Assembly (NCBI GenBank): GCA_905480605.1 | Contig: CAJQRD010000056.1 | Coordinates: 1 to 64,000, forward strand | DNA from: an uncultured Saprospiraceae bacterium | GTDB taxonomy: Bacteria > Bacteroidota > Bacteroidia > Chitinophagales > Saprospiraceae | Direction: 5' to 3' | DNA length: 64,000 nucleotides | Shown here: piece after piece, positions 35,607 to 44,636 of the stretch | How the letters are laid out: the number at the start of each line of letters is the position of its first letter | How positions within the stretch are numbered: the first letter of the stretch is position 1 | Program-made: the position numbers and the translations under genes | Notes under the pieces: model-generated | The model's database searches: none | What the model saw: only the letters and a program-made list of their open reading frames with translations | Told to the model about the DNA's origin: nothing

Positions 35607-38549
35607 ATGAGTAAACATTTTATCCTCACCTTGATTTTTTTGGGATATGTGCAATATGCTAACACACAGATTACAGTAAATGAGTTTTCTGTTTCCAATC
35701 TTGAAAGTTTTGCAGATAGCTTTGGTAAAACTGAAGACTGGATTGAGCTATACAATTCAAGCAGTTCTCCAGTTGACATCAGTGGATGGCATTTATCAGA
35801 TAAGGCAACGAAAGAAAAAAAATGGAAAATTCCTGCTGGACTTATTATTCCTGCTAACGGATATCAGGTCTTTTTATGTTCAGGGCGAGACGGTGTCTTT
35901 AGCGAAGAATACCATACTAATTATAAACTGGCACAAACCAAAGGGGATGAAGTTATACAACTGTCAGATGCTGATGGAAATGTTATTGAGTCACATGCAA
36001 TTCCGCTTACCCTGGTAGAGCATTCTGTGTGTAGACTGACAGACGGAAGTAGTGAATGGCGTATATCTGATAAACCAACTTTTGGCATATCAAATAATGG
36101 CTCAGCTCAGTTTATCGGATATACTGCGACACCTACTATAGAATTGGACGCTGGTTTTTATCAAGGCAATCAATCTGTGAGTGTAATCAACAATGAATTA
36201 AATTCTATCTTGAGATATACAAGTGATGGCACAAACCCTACTGCTTCTTCTCCAATTTATAACAATGCAATTTCTATTACAGAAACTACTGTTATAAAAG
36301 TGCAAGCGTTTAGCCTAAACAGTGAGATACGTCCTGGAAAAATGGATTTCGCTACCTTTTTCATTAATGAAGATTTTTCATTGGCAGTTTTTTCTGTAGC
36401 AGCAGATGAAGTAGTTGATTTGGCAAATGGAAATGGTGATTTATTGCCAGTAGGTTCGTTAGAGTATTTTAACATAGACAAGGAAAGAGAAGCAACTGCA
36501 TTTGGCAGTTTAAATAGACATGGGCAAGATTCATGGGTGCTTAATCACAGAAGTTTGGATTGGATCACAAGAGACGAAATGGGATATGCCAAAGCAGTAG
36601 ATGCAAAGCTTTTTGGTTATTCAGATAGAGATGAATATCAGAAATTTATGTTTAGAAACTCTGGTGACGATAATTACCCGGCGATTAATGATGGCAACCA
36701 TGATGGCGCAACGCATATTCGTGATGAATACGTTCAAACTTTGGGTATGGAAGGCGGTCTTAAAATGGATCAACGTGCTGTAGAAAGAGTGATTGTCTAT
36801 TTGAATGGGCGGTATTGGGGCGTATATGGAATGAGAGAGAAAGCTGTTGATCATGATTATACAGATGAGTACTATGATCAAGGAAAATATGATTTGCAAT
36901 ACTTGACAACTTGGGGAACAACTGAGCTTCAATATGGCGGTGTGCAAGCATTATATGATTGGGAGAATCTTAGAGATTTTATATTAAATGAAGACATGAG
37001 AATTGACTCAAACTATCTAAAGGCTTCCGACAGTTTAAATATGGTTTCATTGATGGATTATATGTTGCTAAATTTGAACGTAGTAGCATCCGATTGGTTA
37101 AATTATAACACTGGATGGTGGAGGGGATTGAATAAAGATGGGGACCATAAGAAGTGGGGATATATCATGTGGGATTTAGATGCTACGTTTGATTACTATA
37201 TAAACTATACAGGAGTTCCTAATATTAGTCCAACAGCAAAACCATGTGATCTGAATGCAATCTCTGATGCAGTGGATTACTTCTGGGCAGGTTACGAAGG
37301 AGGTGACCCGATTGAAAACCCTGAAGAATGTGCAACTATTGTCAATGGATCATCTCCTTATCCGGTTACTGATTCCATATTTTTATTAGTAATTAATCAA
37401 GATGGTTATTGTTGCGAAAACAATTGGGATGCAACATGTCAAGGTATCTATGACCAACTAGATAATAATGGAGGTATTTCAAATGGTGATCCAGCAAATT
37501 GTACTACAATATTAAATGGTACATCACCCTATCCTGCTACTGATCCGGCATATGTATTAACTATTAATGATCTGCCTCAATGTTGTGATACAGAATGGTC
37601 ACAACAGTGTGAACTGTTTTACCAGTTTTATCTTAATTATGGCGGAGGCCAAGGGGGTGAGATTCAAATTTCTGGTAATGTGGGAAAACATGAAAAGATA
37701 TTTTTGAAGTTATTGGATGAGAGTCCGAAATTTAAACAACTTTACTACCAACGATATGCTGACCTAATGAATACAACTTTTAGTTGCGAAAATATGATTA
37801 CTACCTTGGACAGTATGGTTGCCGTTATTGAGCCTGAGATGCCAAGGCAAGTTGAAAGGTGGGGCGGAACAGTTGAGGAATGGAAGCTAAATGTTGATAC
37901 TTTGAAAATGTTTATAAGTGAAAGATGTCAACTTTTGGATGATGGCGCAATAGGATGCTATGACGATTTGGATGGACCTTACAACATCACATTAATGGCA
38001 ACACCAACTGGAATTGGGGAAATAGATTTTAATACATTGGATATTGAATCATTCCCATGGTCTGGAGATTATTTTGGAAATGTATCCAATGATATAAAAG
38101 CAAAAGTTTTCAAAGAGTTTGAAGATGATTATGAGTTTAGCCATTGGAGATCTGCTTCAGGAAATGTAATTTTTCCTGACGTAAATTCAAGAAAGGCTTC
38201 AATAACTTTAACTGGTAATGATACTTTGACAGCTGTTTTTAAAGAAAATGGAACGACTTCAACTTTGGATTTTGACGATAGATTTTTACTAGCGGCTTAT
38301 CCAAATCCTGCCGTCGATATGTTGACTGTACAATATTATGTTGGAGATGCCAGTAATGTTTCTCTAGCATTATATTCGATGTTGGGAGAGAAGGTGATGG
38401 ATTTTACAGCGGCTGGTGGCAAAAGCGTTTCTGGAGACCAAACAGATCAGATTTCACTTGTAGATAATAGAATTGTTAATGGATTATATAACCTTGTACT
38501 CAATGTTGATGAAATAACGAGGAGTATCAAAATCAATATTGTAAAATAA
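35607..38549 (+). CDS. T9SS-exported CotH-type kinase with lamin-tail domain
   Basis: 980 aa. Signal peptide (1-20), lamin-tail domain (about 21-135; DWIELYNSSSSPVDISGWHL), chitobiase-like sandwich (about 170-255; LRYTSDGTNPTASSPIY), CotH kinase domain (about 300-770) with VIVYLNGRYWGVYGMREK and the metal-binding WGYIMWDLDATFDYY. An InlB-like repeat (about 795-890) and a type IX sorting domain (AYPNPAVDMLTVQYY to the end) follow. Two cysteine-rich repeats (about 550-680) interrupt the kinase domain. CotH proteins phosphorylate protein substrates; here the enzyme would work outside the cell. It lies 84 nt after the TolC-like gene, and a good terminator follows. Confidence 0.88.
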   Translation: MSKHFILTLIFLGYVQYANTQITVNEFSVSNLESFADSFGKTEDWIELYNSSSSPVDISGWHLSDKATKEKKWKIPAGLIIPANGYQVFLCSGRDGVFSEEYHTNYKLAQTKGDEVIQLSDADGNVIESHAIPLTLVEHSVCRLTDGSSEWRISDKPTFGISNNGSAQFIGYTATPTIELDAGFYQGNQSVSVINNELNSILRYTSDGTNPTASSPIYNNAISITETTVIKVQAFSLNSEIRPGKMDFATFFINEDFSLAVFSVAADEVVDLANGNGDLLPVGSLEYFNIDKEREATAFGSLNRHGQDSWVLNHRSLDWITRDEMGYAKAVDAKLFGYSDRDEYQKFMFRNSGDDNYPAINDGNHDGATHIRDEYVQTLGMEGGLKMDQRAVERVIVYLNGRYWGVYGMREKAVDHDYTDEYYDQGKYDLQYLTTWGTTELQYGGVQALYDWENLRDFILNEDMRIDSNYLKASDSLNMVSLMDYMLLNLNVVASDWLNYNTGWWRGLNKDGDHKKWGYIMWDLDATFDYYINYTGVPNISPTAKPCDLNAISDAVDYFWAGYEGGDPIENPEECATIVNGSSPYPVTDSIFLLVINQDGYCCENNWDATCQGIYDQLDNNGGISNGDPANCTTILNGTSPYPATDPAYVLTINDLPQCCDTEWSQQCELFYQFYLNYGGGQGGEIQISGNVGKHEKIFLKLLDESPKFKQLYYQRYADLMNTTFSCENMITTLDSMVAVIEPEMPRQVERWGGTVEEWKLNVDTLKMFISERCQLLDDGAIGCYDDLDGPYNITLMATPTGIGEIDFNTLDIESFPWSGDYFGNVSNDIKAKVFKEFEDDYEFSHWRSASGNVIFPDVNSRKASITLTGNDTLTAVFKENGTTSTLDFDDRFLLAAYPNPAVDMLTVQYYVGDASNVSLALYSMLGEKVMDFTAAGGKSVSGDQTDQISLVDNRIVNGLYNLVLNVDEITRSIKINIVK

Positions 38550-38574
38550 ATACATCTTCTTTAAGATATCAATT

Positions 38575-38615
38575 AAGCTTCGGCAAATACATAAGTATGA
38601 GCTGAAGCTTTTTTT
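38575..38615 (+). terminator. Rho-independent terminator after the CotH gene
   Basis: A 10-bp stem (AAGCTTCGGC paired with GCTGAAGCTT, one G-T pair) with a 16-nt loop, followed by a run of T. It closes the DUF4956-CotH cassette. Confidence 0.75.
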
Positions 38616-38628
38616 ATTAATCGTGAGG

Positions 38629-38674
38629 TCTCTCTGTGAAATTCTGTATCTTCTTTGTGCTCACTGTGGTAAAG
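38629..38674. repeat. Dispersed ACAGAG-type intergenic repeat (inverted copy)
   Basis: On the minus strand this reads CCACAGTGAGCACAAAGAAG then ACAGAATTTCACAGAG, related to 15168-15210. Non-coding. Confidence 0.5.
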
Positions 38675-38741
38675 AAAATGCAGGAAATAAAAATTAAATA
38701 AATGAAAAGAAAGATTTTAATAGTCAAAAAAATCATGTTGA

Positions 38742-39449
38742 TTAACAACGAGCTGTTTTCTTTTTTTTACGCACACCGCCTTTGTCAGTCGTTTTTCTGA
38801 TGTAGTCAGCTGCTAATGGAACTTTGCATGAAGTACCTCCCATTTCAACTTCTACTTTCCCTACCTTCTCTGCAATTTTTAAAGCATCTATAGAAAGTGA
38901 TTCAATAAACGATCCTACTGCAATTATATAATTGTTCATTGTATAGCGTACACGATTTGGGGCAGAGTGAACTTCCTTTTGAGCCCGCGTTAATAATTTT
39001 TTGATTTGCTTTAAATCAATATCTTCATCTGCTTTTACTATAACATGATTCGCTAAAGTTGCCCAACCACAAGAAGCAATTGTTTCTTTTTTGGACTCTA
39101 TCCATTCCAGTGCCAAGTCAAATCCATGGTCTGAATCCGCGGCTACCCAAGGCACGGTATACTCACTGTTGTAATACCATTTAGCATTTTTAGCCCATTT
39201 TTTCAACTGAGTCTTGGTAATTTTTTTTTCATCTGCAATTAATCCTGCCAAATACATAGCATCACCATTATTTGTGTCATATAACTCCAAGGAAAGCTCG
39301 TGGTTCTTTTTAACCTTCTTTTGTATTTTCTTTAAATCTTGAACTTTTACACCGAAAATTGGTTCAGATGCTCCGTGTTTAAGGAATATTTTTTTGGTTG
39401 ATTCATTACCATATCCTTTAAGTTCCGTCATTACTTCTTTTAAAGTCAT
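38742..39449 (-). CDS. DNA alkylation repair protein (AlkD-like)
   Basis: 235 aa, all-helical ALK/HEAT-repeat protein. The stretches IFGVKVQDLKKIQKK, SEYTVPWVAADSDHGFDLAL and SCGWATLANHV match the AlkC/AlkD family, including the Trp and Asp residues that line the DNA groove of characterised AlkD glycosylases. It should remove N3- and N7-alkylated purines without base flipping. The C-terminus is very basic (KKKKTARC), fitting DNA binding. Single gene on the minus strand. Confidence 0.85.
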   Translation of the reverse strand: MTLKEVMTELKGYGNESTKKIFLKHGASEPIFGVKVQDLKKIQKKVKKNHELSLELYDTNNGDAMYLAGLIADEKKITKTQLKKWAKNAKWYYNSEYTVPWVAADSDHGFDLALEWIESKKETIASCGWATLANHVIVKADEDIDLKQIKKLLTRAQKEVHSAPNRVRYTMNNYIIAVGSFIESLSIDALKIAEKVGKVEVEMGGTSCKVPLAADYIRKTTDKGGVRKKKKTARC

Positions 39450-39586
39450 AATTGATAGTTTGGTAAAATGAAATTATGAATTATTTTTCATTTATCACTA
39501 TTTCGATTATACAATGAAGCCAAGGTATACTCGAAACAATGAATTAATAAAGCCAATGAAATCAGAATTGTAATAGAAAAAACACC

Positions 39587-40411
39587 TTATTGTTGTTTCT
39601 TTCCTCTATTGTATTTAGACGTTTTTTGTTTTGGCCTTAATTTGTTACGAACACTATATTTATTGTGATCTTTTGAGGCTTCTTGTGTATTTGATGAACC
39701 TCTTAGCATGTTTTGAATTTCATCCATTTCAAGGGTAGTTAAATTACGCCACATGCCTAACTTTAGATTTTTAAGTGAGACATTCATGATACGGACACGC
39801 TTAAGTTTAGTAACGTCATATCTAAGTACTTTACACATCTTTCTGATTTGACGGTTTAGTCCTTGAGTTAAGACAATTTTGAAGGCGTATTTGTTGATAT
39901 GTGTTACCTTACATTTTTTTGTAACTGTTCCCATGATTCTAACGCCGTTACGCATCTTGGACAGAAACTCACCTGTAATTTCTTGCTTTACTGTTACAAT
40001 ATATTCTTTATCGTGGTTGTTCCCCGCACGCAGTATCTTGTTGACTATGTCGCCATCATTTGTCAAAAATATTAGTCCTTCTGAATCTTTATCTAGCCTA
40101 CCAATTGGGAACAAACGATCCTTATGATTTATATAATTGACGATGTTGCTTTTTTCTTTGGGATCTGTAGTTGAGACCAATCCTTTTGGTTTATGAAAAG
40201 CAATGTATAGGGGTCTTGGTTTTGAATAAATGGGTTCGTCATCCACTTTAACTTTATCTTCAGCAAAAACCCTATTGCCTTTAGAAGCGGGTCTACCATT
40301 AATAGTCACTCGACCTGCTTCGATCAATTCATCTGCTTCACGCCTAGAGCAAACACCTTGGCTGCTAATGAATTTGTTTAGACTTATTGAATCTTCTACT
40401 TTTTTACCCAT
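39587..40411 (-). CDS. rluF: 23S rRNA pseudouridine synthase, RluF/RsuA family
   Basis: About 274 aa from the ATG at 40411; a TTG 21 nt upstream is in frame but weak. An N-terminal S4 RNA-binding domain (SLNKFISSQGVCSRREADEL) is followed by the synthase core with catalytic Asp in GRLDKDSEGLIFLTNDGD and the motif LTQGLNRQIRKMCK. The combination and the short catalytic core fit RluF, which modifies U2604 in 23S rRNA, though RluB or RsuA specificity cannot be excluded. A basic tail (KQKTSKYNRGKKQQ) is typical of Bacteroidota homologues. Confidence 0.85.
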   Translation of the reverse strand: MGKKVEDSISLNKFISSQGVCSRREADELIEAGRVTINGRPASKGNRVFAEDKVKVDDEPIYSKPRPLYIAFHKPKGLVSTTDPKEKSNIVNYINHKDRLFPIGRLDKDSEGLIFLTNDGDIVNKILRAGNNHDKEYIVTVKQEITGEFLSKMRNGVRIMGTVTKKCKVTHINKYAFKIVLTQGLNRQIRKMCKVLRYDVTKLKRVRIMNVSLKNLKLGMWRNLTTLEMDEIQNMLRGSSNTQEASKDHNKYSVRNKLRPKQKTSKYNRGKKQQ

Positions 40412-40728
40412 TTTTACTTTCTTCGTGGGCAAAGATAACTTTATTCAACTTCAAGAACAACTGCTTATAAAACTTAGGTGATTCCAAGATATAGTAGAGT
40501 TTGAAAAACCTCTGTTTATCTTTTAAGATATAGAAATAGATTGAGTTATAATTATCAGTTTATTGACAGGTAATTAAGTCATCAGTTGATTGAGTCTTTT
40601 TAATCAAATGAATTGAATACTCCATGAGCCATCTTTAGACAAGCGCTCAAATTATAACCTTGTATTTGAGTGTATGCATACTGTCTTATTTAAAAAGAAA
40701 ATAAGTCTTTAGACCCACACTATTGGTT

Positions 40729-41253
40729 TTACAAAACCAGGCCCATATAGTAAGCGTCGTAATAGACACCATCAATAAAAAGAGCACGTCTCAATTCACC
40801 TTCTTTTTCAAAGCCTAATTTTTCATAGAGTTTATAAGCACCGATATTGTCTTGCTGAACTATTAAATTTATTTTGGTTATTATTTCTCCCTTTTTTGCC
40901 CAGTTAATAAGATATTCAATCATTTTTCCACCTACTCCATTACCCCAATATTTTTGAATAACTGAAATTCCAATGTCTCCTATGTGTCTAAGTCTTGGTT
41001 TTTGGCTTGCCATTAAATTTGATACGCCAATGATTTCTGCTTCATATTCTGCGATAAAAAGCAATTGGTTGTCTGTAGAATTATGAGCCGTTATTATTTC
41101 CTCCTCTTCTTCAACAGTAATTTTTATGTATGCTGAATTAAATGTCAAGAAGTCACTTTCATCCCCAACAGTTTTTAAATGCTTGAGAATTCTTGGAGCA
41201 TCATTTGTGTTTGCAGGTCTAATAATTAATTTGTCATGATTCATAGAAGTCAT
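40729..41253 (-). CDS. GNAT-family N-acetyltransferase
   Basis: 174 aa. One GNAT domain with the acetyl-CoA loop IGISVIQKYWGNGVGGKMIE and the C-terminal NIGAYKLYEKLGFEKEGELR. The latter signature is common in RimJ/RimL-like and PhnO-like enzymes. Substrate unknown. A Met three codons in is an alternative start. The 296-nt gap between this gene and the pseudouridine synthase gene shows no other feature. Confidence 0.85.
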   Translation of the reverse strand: MTSMNHDKLIIRPANTNDAPRILKHLKTVGDESDFLTFNSAYIKITVEEEEEIITAHNSTDNQLLFIAEYEAEIIGVSNLMASQKPRLRHIGDIGISVIQKYWGNGVGGKMIEYLINWAKKGEIITKINLIVQQDNIGAYKLYEKLGFEKEGELRRALFIDGVYYDAYYMGLVL

Positions 41254-41357
41254 TTTTTAGTGCTTCGTTTTGCAATATTACGCATTCACGTTTAATTAAA
41301 TTTATAAATTATCTTTAACACAGTTTTTAATCACTTAGTTAATTTAATCAATTTGAA

Positions 41358-41744
41358 ATGCCACTTAGTACTCAATTACCTTTTTTATACGTAGCTCATG
41401 ATGATGTTAGAGGAAGAAGTGTATTCACATCTGAAGAAATTGAGGAGGGTAGTATTGTAGAGATTTGCCATGTTATCATTTTAAATAAAAAAGATACAAG
41501 GGCTATTCATGAGACACACCTTCATGATTATTATTTTGTTTGGGATATTGTAAATGGAACTTCAGCTCTCGCACTTGGATTTGGTTCATTGTATAACCAT
41601 GATGACAATAATAATGCAGAGTTCGAATTGGATTTAATAGAAAAGGTGATAAGAATAATTGCTCAAAGGAATATAAAAGCTGGAGAAGAAATTACTTTGG
41701 ATTACAAAGGTCATAAAGAAGAAGGGAATGAACTTTGGTTCTAG
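41358..41744 (+). CDS. SET-domain protein
   Basis: 128 aa, a minimal SET domain. Visible are GRSVFTSEEIEEGSIVEICH at the N-terminus, GFGSLYNHDDNNNAEFEL (the N-H core motif), and GEEITLDYKG near the end. SET enzymes methylate protein lysines using S-adenosylmethionine. Bacterial single-domain versions are known but their substrates are mostly unknown. No pre-SET or post-SET zinc site is visible. Stand-alone gene, convergent with the di-haem peroxidase. Confidence 0.82.
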   Translation: MPLSTQLPFLYVAHDDVRGRSVFTSEEIEEGSIVEICHVIILNKKDTRAIHETHLHDYYFVWDIVNGTSALALGFGSLYNHDDNNNAEFELDLIEKVIRIIAQRNIKAGEEITLDYKGHKEEGNELWF

Positions 41745-41855
41745 GAATTCAATAGATTTTTGATGAAAGTTTTCTTCCATATTATTGATAACATTAGGCC
41801 ATTTATCTACGTTCAAATTTCGGTAAACAAAGTCGTTAACATTTAATCATTGCAA

Positions 41856-43196
41856 CTAATTACAACCTAAGTCAATACGTGATTGTGCATCATTGTTTGG
41901 AAAACAAAATCCCGACAATAAAGAACTTGGGGCATGACGACTCATATCTGGATCTTTAAGACCACCTTCTATAAATGCAATAAGCTGGGCTTTTTCATCA
42001 TCAGTTAGACCAAGTGGTAAAAACTTTGAAGACAATCTTGATTGGTCTACTCTGTTATTTTCTGTAAGTGCTTCATTTTTATAATCTATCAACTGTTCTA
42101 AGCTTCTTTTGCTTGCGCCATGAAAGTAAAACGGAGCATCACCGGCATTATAGATTCCGGGTACTTTAAATTTGTAATTGTCTTCTTCCTTCATTGTGAA
42201 TCCACCACGCCCCAAATTTCTTCTATCAGTTGGTCTCGTATTAAATGATGGGCTCTGATCCATATCTTTGACACCTAAGGCATGAAATTCTAACGAACCA
42301 AGGTTTTCTTCGTAGTGACAATTGCTGCAATTGGCTTTTCCGAAAAACAAAATTCCTCCTCTTTTCTGAGCAGCGTTAAGAGCAGCATTTTCACCTTTCA
42401 ACCAATTCTGGAATGGTGCCCTATTTGTTAAGATAGTCCTGATATATGTTGATAACGCCAGACTTCCAGCATGGTTGCTATATCTTAGAGACTCTTCCAT
42501 TTCAGGATATGCCTTATCAAATAAATCTTTATATCCGTAAGTCTCAATCAATTCTGGAGTAATAGTATATCTGTGTGACTCAATGCCATCAAAATTCTGA
42601 GTTTCAATAGCTTCAAATCCCAAACGATTTCTTTGGGTATCTTCTCTTAAATCCCAAACACCTTCAGTGCCTTCATTAACACCTCTTGATCCAAACTGAC
42701 CATTCCAGAATGTGTTTTTTACGAAAGCTACATTTGCCAGACTCAGTGGTCTTGCACTTTGAACGTCTAATTCAGATTCAATATAATCAGAATGACGTCT
42801 TCTATCTTCTCCATTAAGTCCAAAACCTTCACCTCCATCTGCAATGCCTTGAAAGCTTCCAGGTCTGAATCCAGCATCTGGAATATGACAAGTAGCACAT
42901 GAGTAAGTTCCCATACCTGCTTCTTTTACGGCACCCATACCAAAACCAGTTTCAAAAAATAAAAGTTTTCCCAATTCCACTCTATCTTCAGTTAGCAGGT
43001 TTTTTTGATCTTGAGGAATTTGTGTTAAATCTGTTTCACTAGGTAAGATGTAGAAATCTTTATCACCAGTTGGTGAAGCTCTTTTTATCAAGCCTTCTAA
43101 TTCTTGATCTAATTCTATAAGTTCTGGCATTTTATCTTTTGCACAAGAAGTCATTAGGCAAAATCCAATAAAAACAATAATGTAAGTCTTACTCAT
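41856..43196 (-). CDS. Di-haem cytochrome c peroxidase-like lipoprotein (paralogue 1)
   Basis: 446 aa from the Met at 43196, which gives a lipoprotein signal ending MTSC; a longer frame begins at 43250. Two haem-binding motifs: CATCH in YSCATCHIPDAGFRPGS and CSNCH in GKANCSNCHYEENLGS. The KEEDNYKFKVPGIYNAGDAP stretch and a Cys-rich end with FPNNDAQSRIDLGC complete the MauG/CcpA-like architecture. It is an envelope-anchored peroxidase or redox enzyme. Closely similar to the protein encoded at 44637-45986 on the opposite strand. Confidence 0.88.
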   Translation of the reverse strand: MSKTYIIVFIGFCLMTSCAKDKMPELIELDQELEGLIKRASPTGDKDFYILPSETDLTQIPQDQKNLLTEDRVELGKLLFFETGFGMGAVKEAGMGTYSCATCHIPDAGFRPGSFQGIADGGEGFGLNGEDRRRHSDYIESELDVQSARPLSLANVAFVKNTFWNGQFGSRGVNEGTEGVWDLREDTQRNRLGFEAIETQNFDGIESHRYTITPELIETYGYKDLFDKAYPEMEESLRYSNHAGSLALSTYIRTILTNRAPFQNWLKGENAALNAAQKRGGILFFGKANCSNCHYEENLGSLEFHALGVKDMDQSPSFNTRPTDRRNLGRGGFTMKEEDNYKFKVPGIYNAGDAPFYFHGASKRSLEQLIDYKNEALTENNRVDQSRLSSKFLPLGLTDDEKAQLIAFIEGGLKDPDMSRHAPSSLLSGFCFPNNDAQSRIDLGCN

Positions 43197-43397
43197 TAAA
43201 ATTAGCTTTAAACGAAACGCAAAATTAATAAAAATTAATGAATATTGCATATTTTATATTATTGTAATTTATAATATATAAAGTGTTGAAAATATGATGT
43301 TTACTTTTAATTTCACTTTTATCAAATTAATTAAACCGGTCGTTTTACATTTTAGTGCAAAAATGTTTATTATTGGTATAAAATTTAAATAGATAGT

Positions 43398-44303
43398 ATG
43401 GATACGACATTATTAGTGCTGGCAGCGGGGATGGGAAGCAGATATGGGTCTTTAAAACAAATGGATGCTTTCGGTCCAAATGGGGAAACAATCATTGATT
43501 ATTCTATTTTTGATGCAGTGGATGCTGGTTTTACAAAAATTGTATTTATTGTGAGAGAGCATTTCCATAATCAAATTGAAACTCTGTTTAGGGAGAGAAT
43601 TGGTGATAAAATAGAACTAGTTTTTGTAGATCAAGAATTAAGTAACCTGCCAAGCGGTTATGAATTAAATCCTGAACGTGAAAAACCTTGGGGAACTGCA
43701 CATGCTGTTTTAGTAGCTTCACATGTTATCAATGAACCTTTTGCAATTATCAATGCCGATGATTATTATGGTAAGGAGTCTTATAAAACTGTTCACGAGT
43801 TTCTAACTGGCGAAGATCTGAATGCCAATACATACTCAGTGGTTTCTTATCTTTTGAAAAACACTTTATCAGATCATGGTTCAGTAAATCGCGGTATTTG
43901 TAACAGTGATGAAAATAACAATTTGACAAAAATTGTTGAGACTCTTAAGATCATTAAAAATGATGATGGTTCTGGATCGTTCCCTACTGAAGAAGGTGAC
44001 AAACATTTAGATGCTGATACCTTGGTTTCTATGAATATGTTTGGGTTCCATCCAAGCTTTTTTGATTATGGAAAAGAAAACTTTAAGAGGTTTCTTGAAA
44101 ATGAAGGTGATAAATTGAAATCTGAGTTTTTTATACCTGCAGCTTTAGATACTATGATTAAAGCTGATCAAATCAAGGTTAAGGTTTTAACATCTCCTGC
44201 ATCATGGTTTGGTGTAACTTACAAGGAAGACAAGCCAATTGTTCAAGCTAAAATTCAAAAACTTATTGATGATGGTGCTTATCCAGAAAAATTATGGGAA
44301 TAA
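43398..44303 (+). CDS. NTP-transferase family sugar nucleotidyltransferase
   Basis: 301 aa. Nucleotide-binding signature LLVLAAGMGSRYGSLKQMDA at the N-terminus and the metal-binding INADDYYGKESY. This is the nucleotidyltransferase fold of enzymes that couple NTPs to sugar phosphates; the exact sugar is not readable. It ends with LIDDGAYPEKLWE. It lies between the two di-haem peroxidase paralogues and is followed by a strong terminator, so it is probably its own transcription unit. Confidence 0.82.
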   Translation: MDTTLLVLAAGMGSRYGSLKQMDAFGPNGETIIDYSIFDAVDAGFTKIVFIVREHFHNQIETLFRERIGDKIELVFVDQELSNLPSGYELNPEREKPWGTAHAVLVASHVINEPFAIINADDYYGKESYKTVHEFLTGEDLNANTYSVVSYLLKNTLSDHGSVNRGICNSDENNNLTKIVETLKIIKNDDGSGSFPTEEGDKHLDADTLVSMNMFGFHPSFFDYGKENFKRFLENEGDKLKSEFFIPAALDTMIKADQIKVKVLTSPASWFGVTYKEDKPIVQAKIQKLIDDGAYPEKLWE

Positions 44304-44406
44304 TTTTTTATGAAAGAAGTCTGTTTAACTGAAAATAGGTGACTGTTTAAACTTTTTTTGTCTAAAAAGTGTAAAGAGAATGTAATTTCATACTTATTAA
44401 ATATAC

Positions 44407-44434
44407 AAGAGCTGCCTACGCGGCTCTTTTTTTT
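44407..44434 (+). terminator. Rho-independent terminator after the nucleotidyltransferase gene
   Basis: A 9-bp stem (AAGAGCTGC with GCGGCTCTT, one T-G pair), a 4-nt loop (CTAC) and eight or more T. The rest of the 44304-44636 gap shows no gene. Confidence 0.85.
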
Positions 44435-44636
44435 GAAAAGAGACCTGCCATTCTAGAGGTTGTACTCTAACTCCACACTAGATTAAAATCAAAAGATATT
44501 TGCTAAAAAACTCTCATATTATAATAATTGACAAGTAGTTGTCGAAAATCGTGCGCTTTAAGTCTGTACCTTGGCATTAAAATTGGCGATAGAAAAGTAC
44601 TTAATTTTCTATTTTTTGAAGTGTATGAAAGGCCCT

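Noticed and set aside
35607-38549. CotH protein as a spore-coat component
   Set aside because: The organism shows no sign of sporulation; the signal peptide and T9SS tail instead indicate an extracellular kinase.
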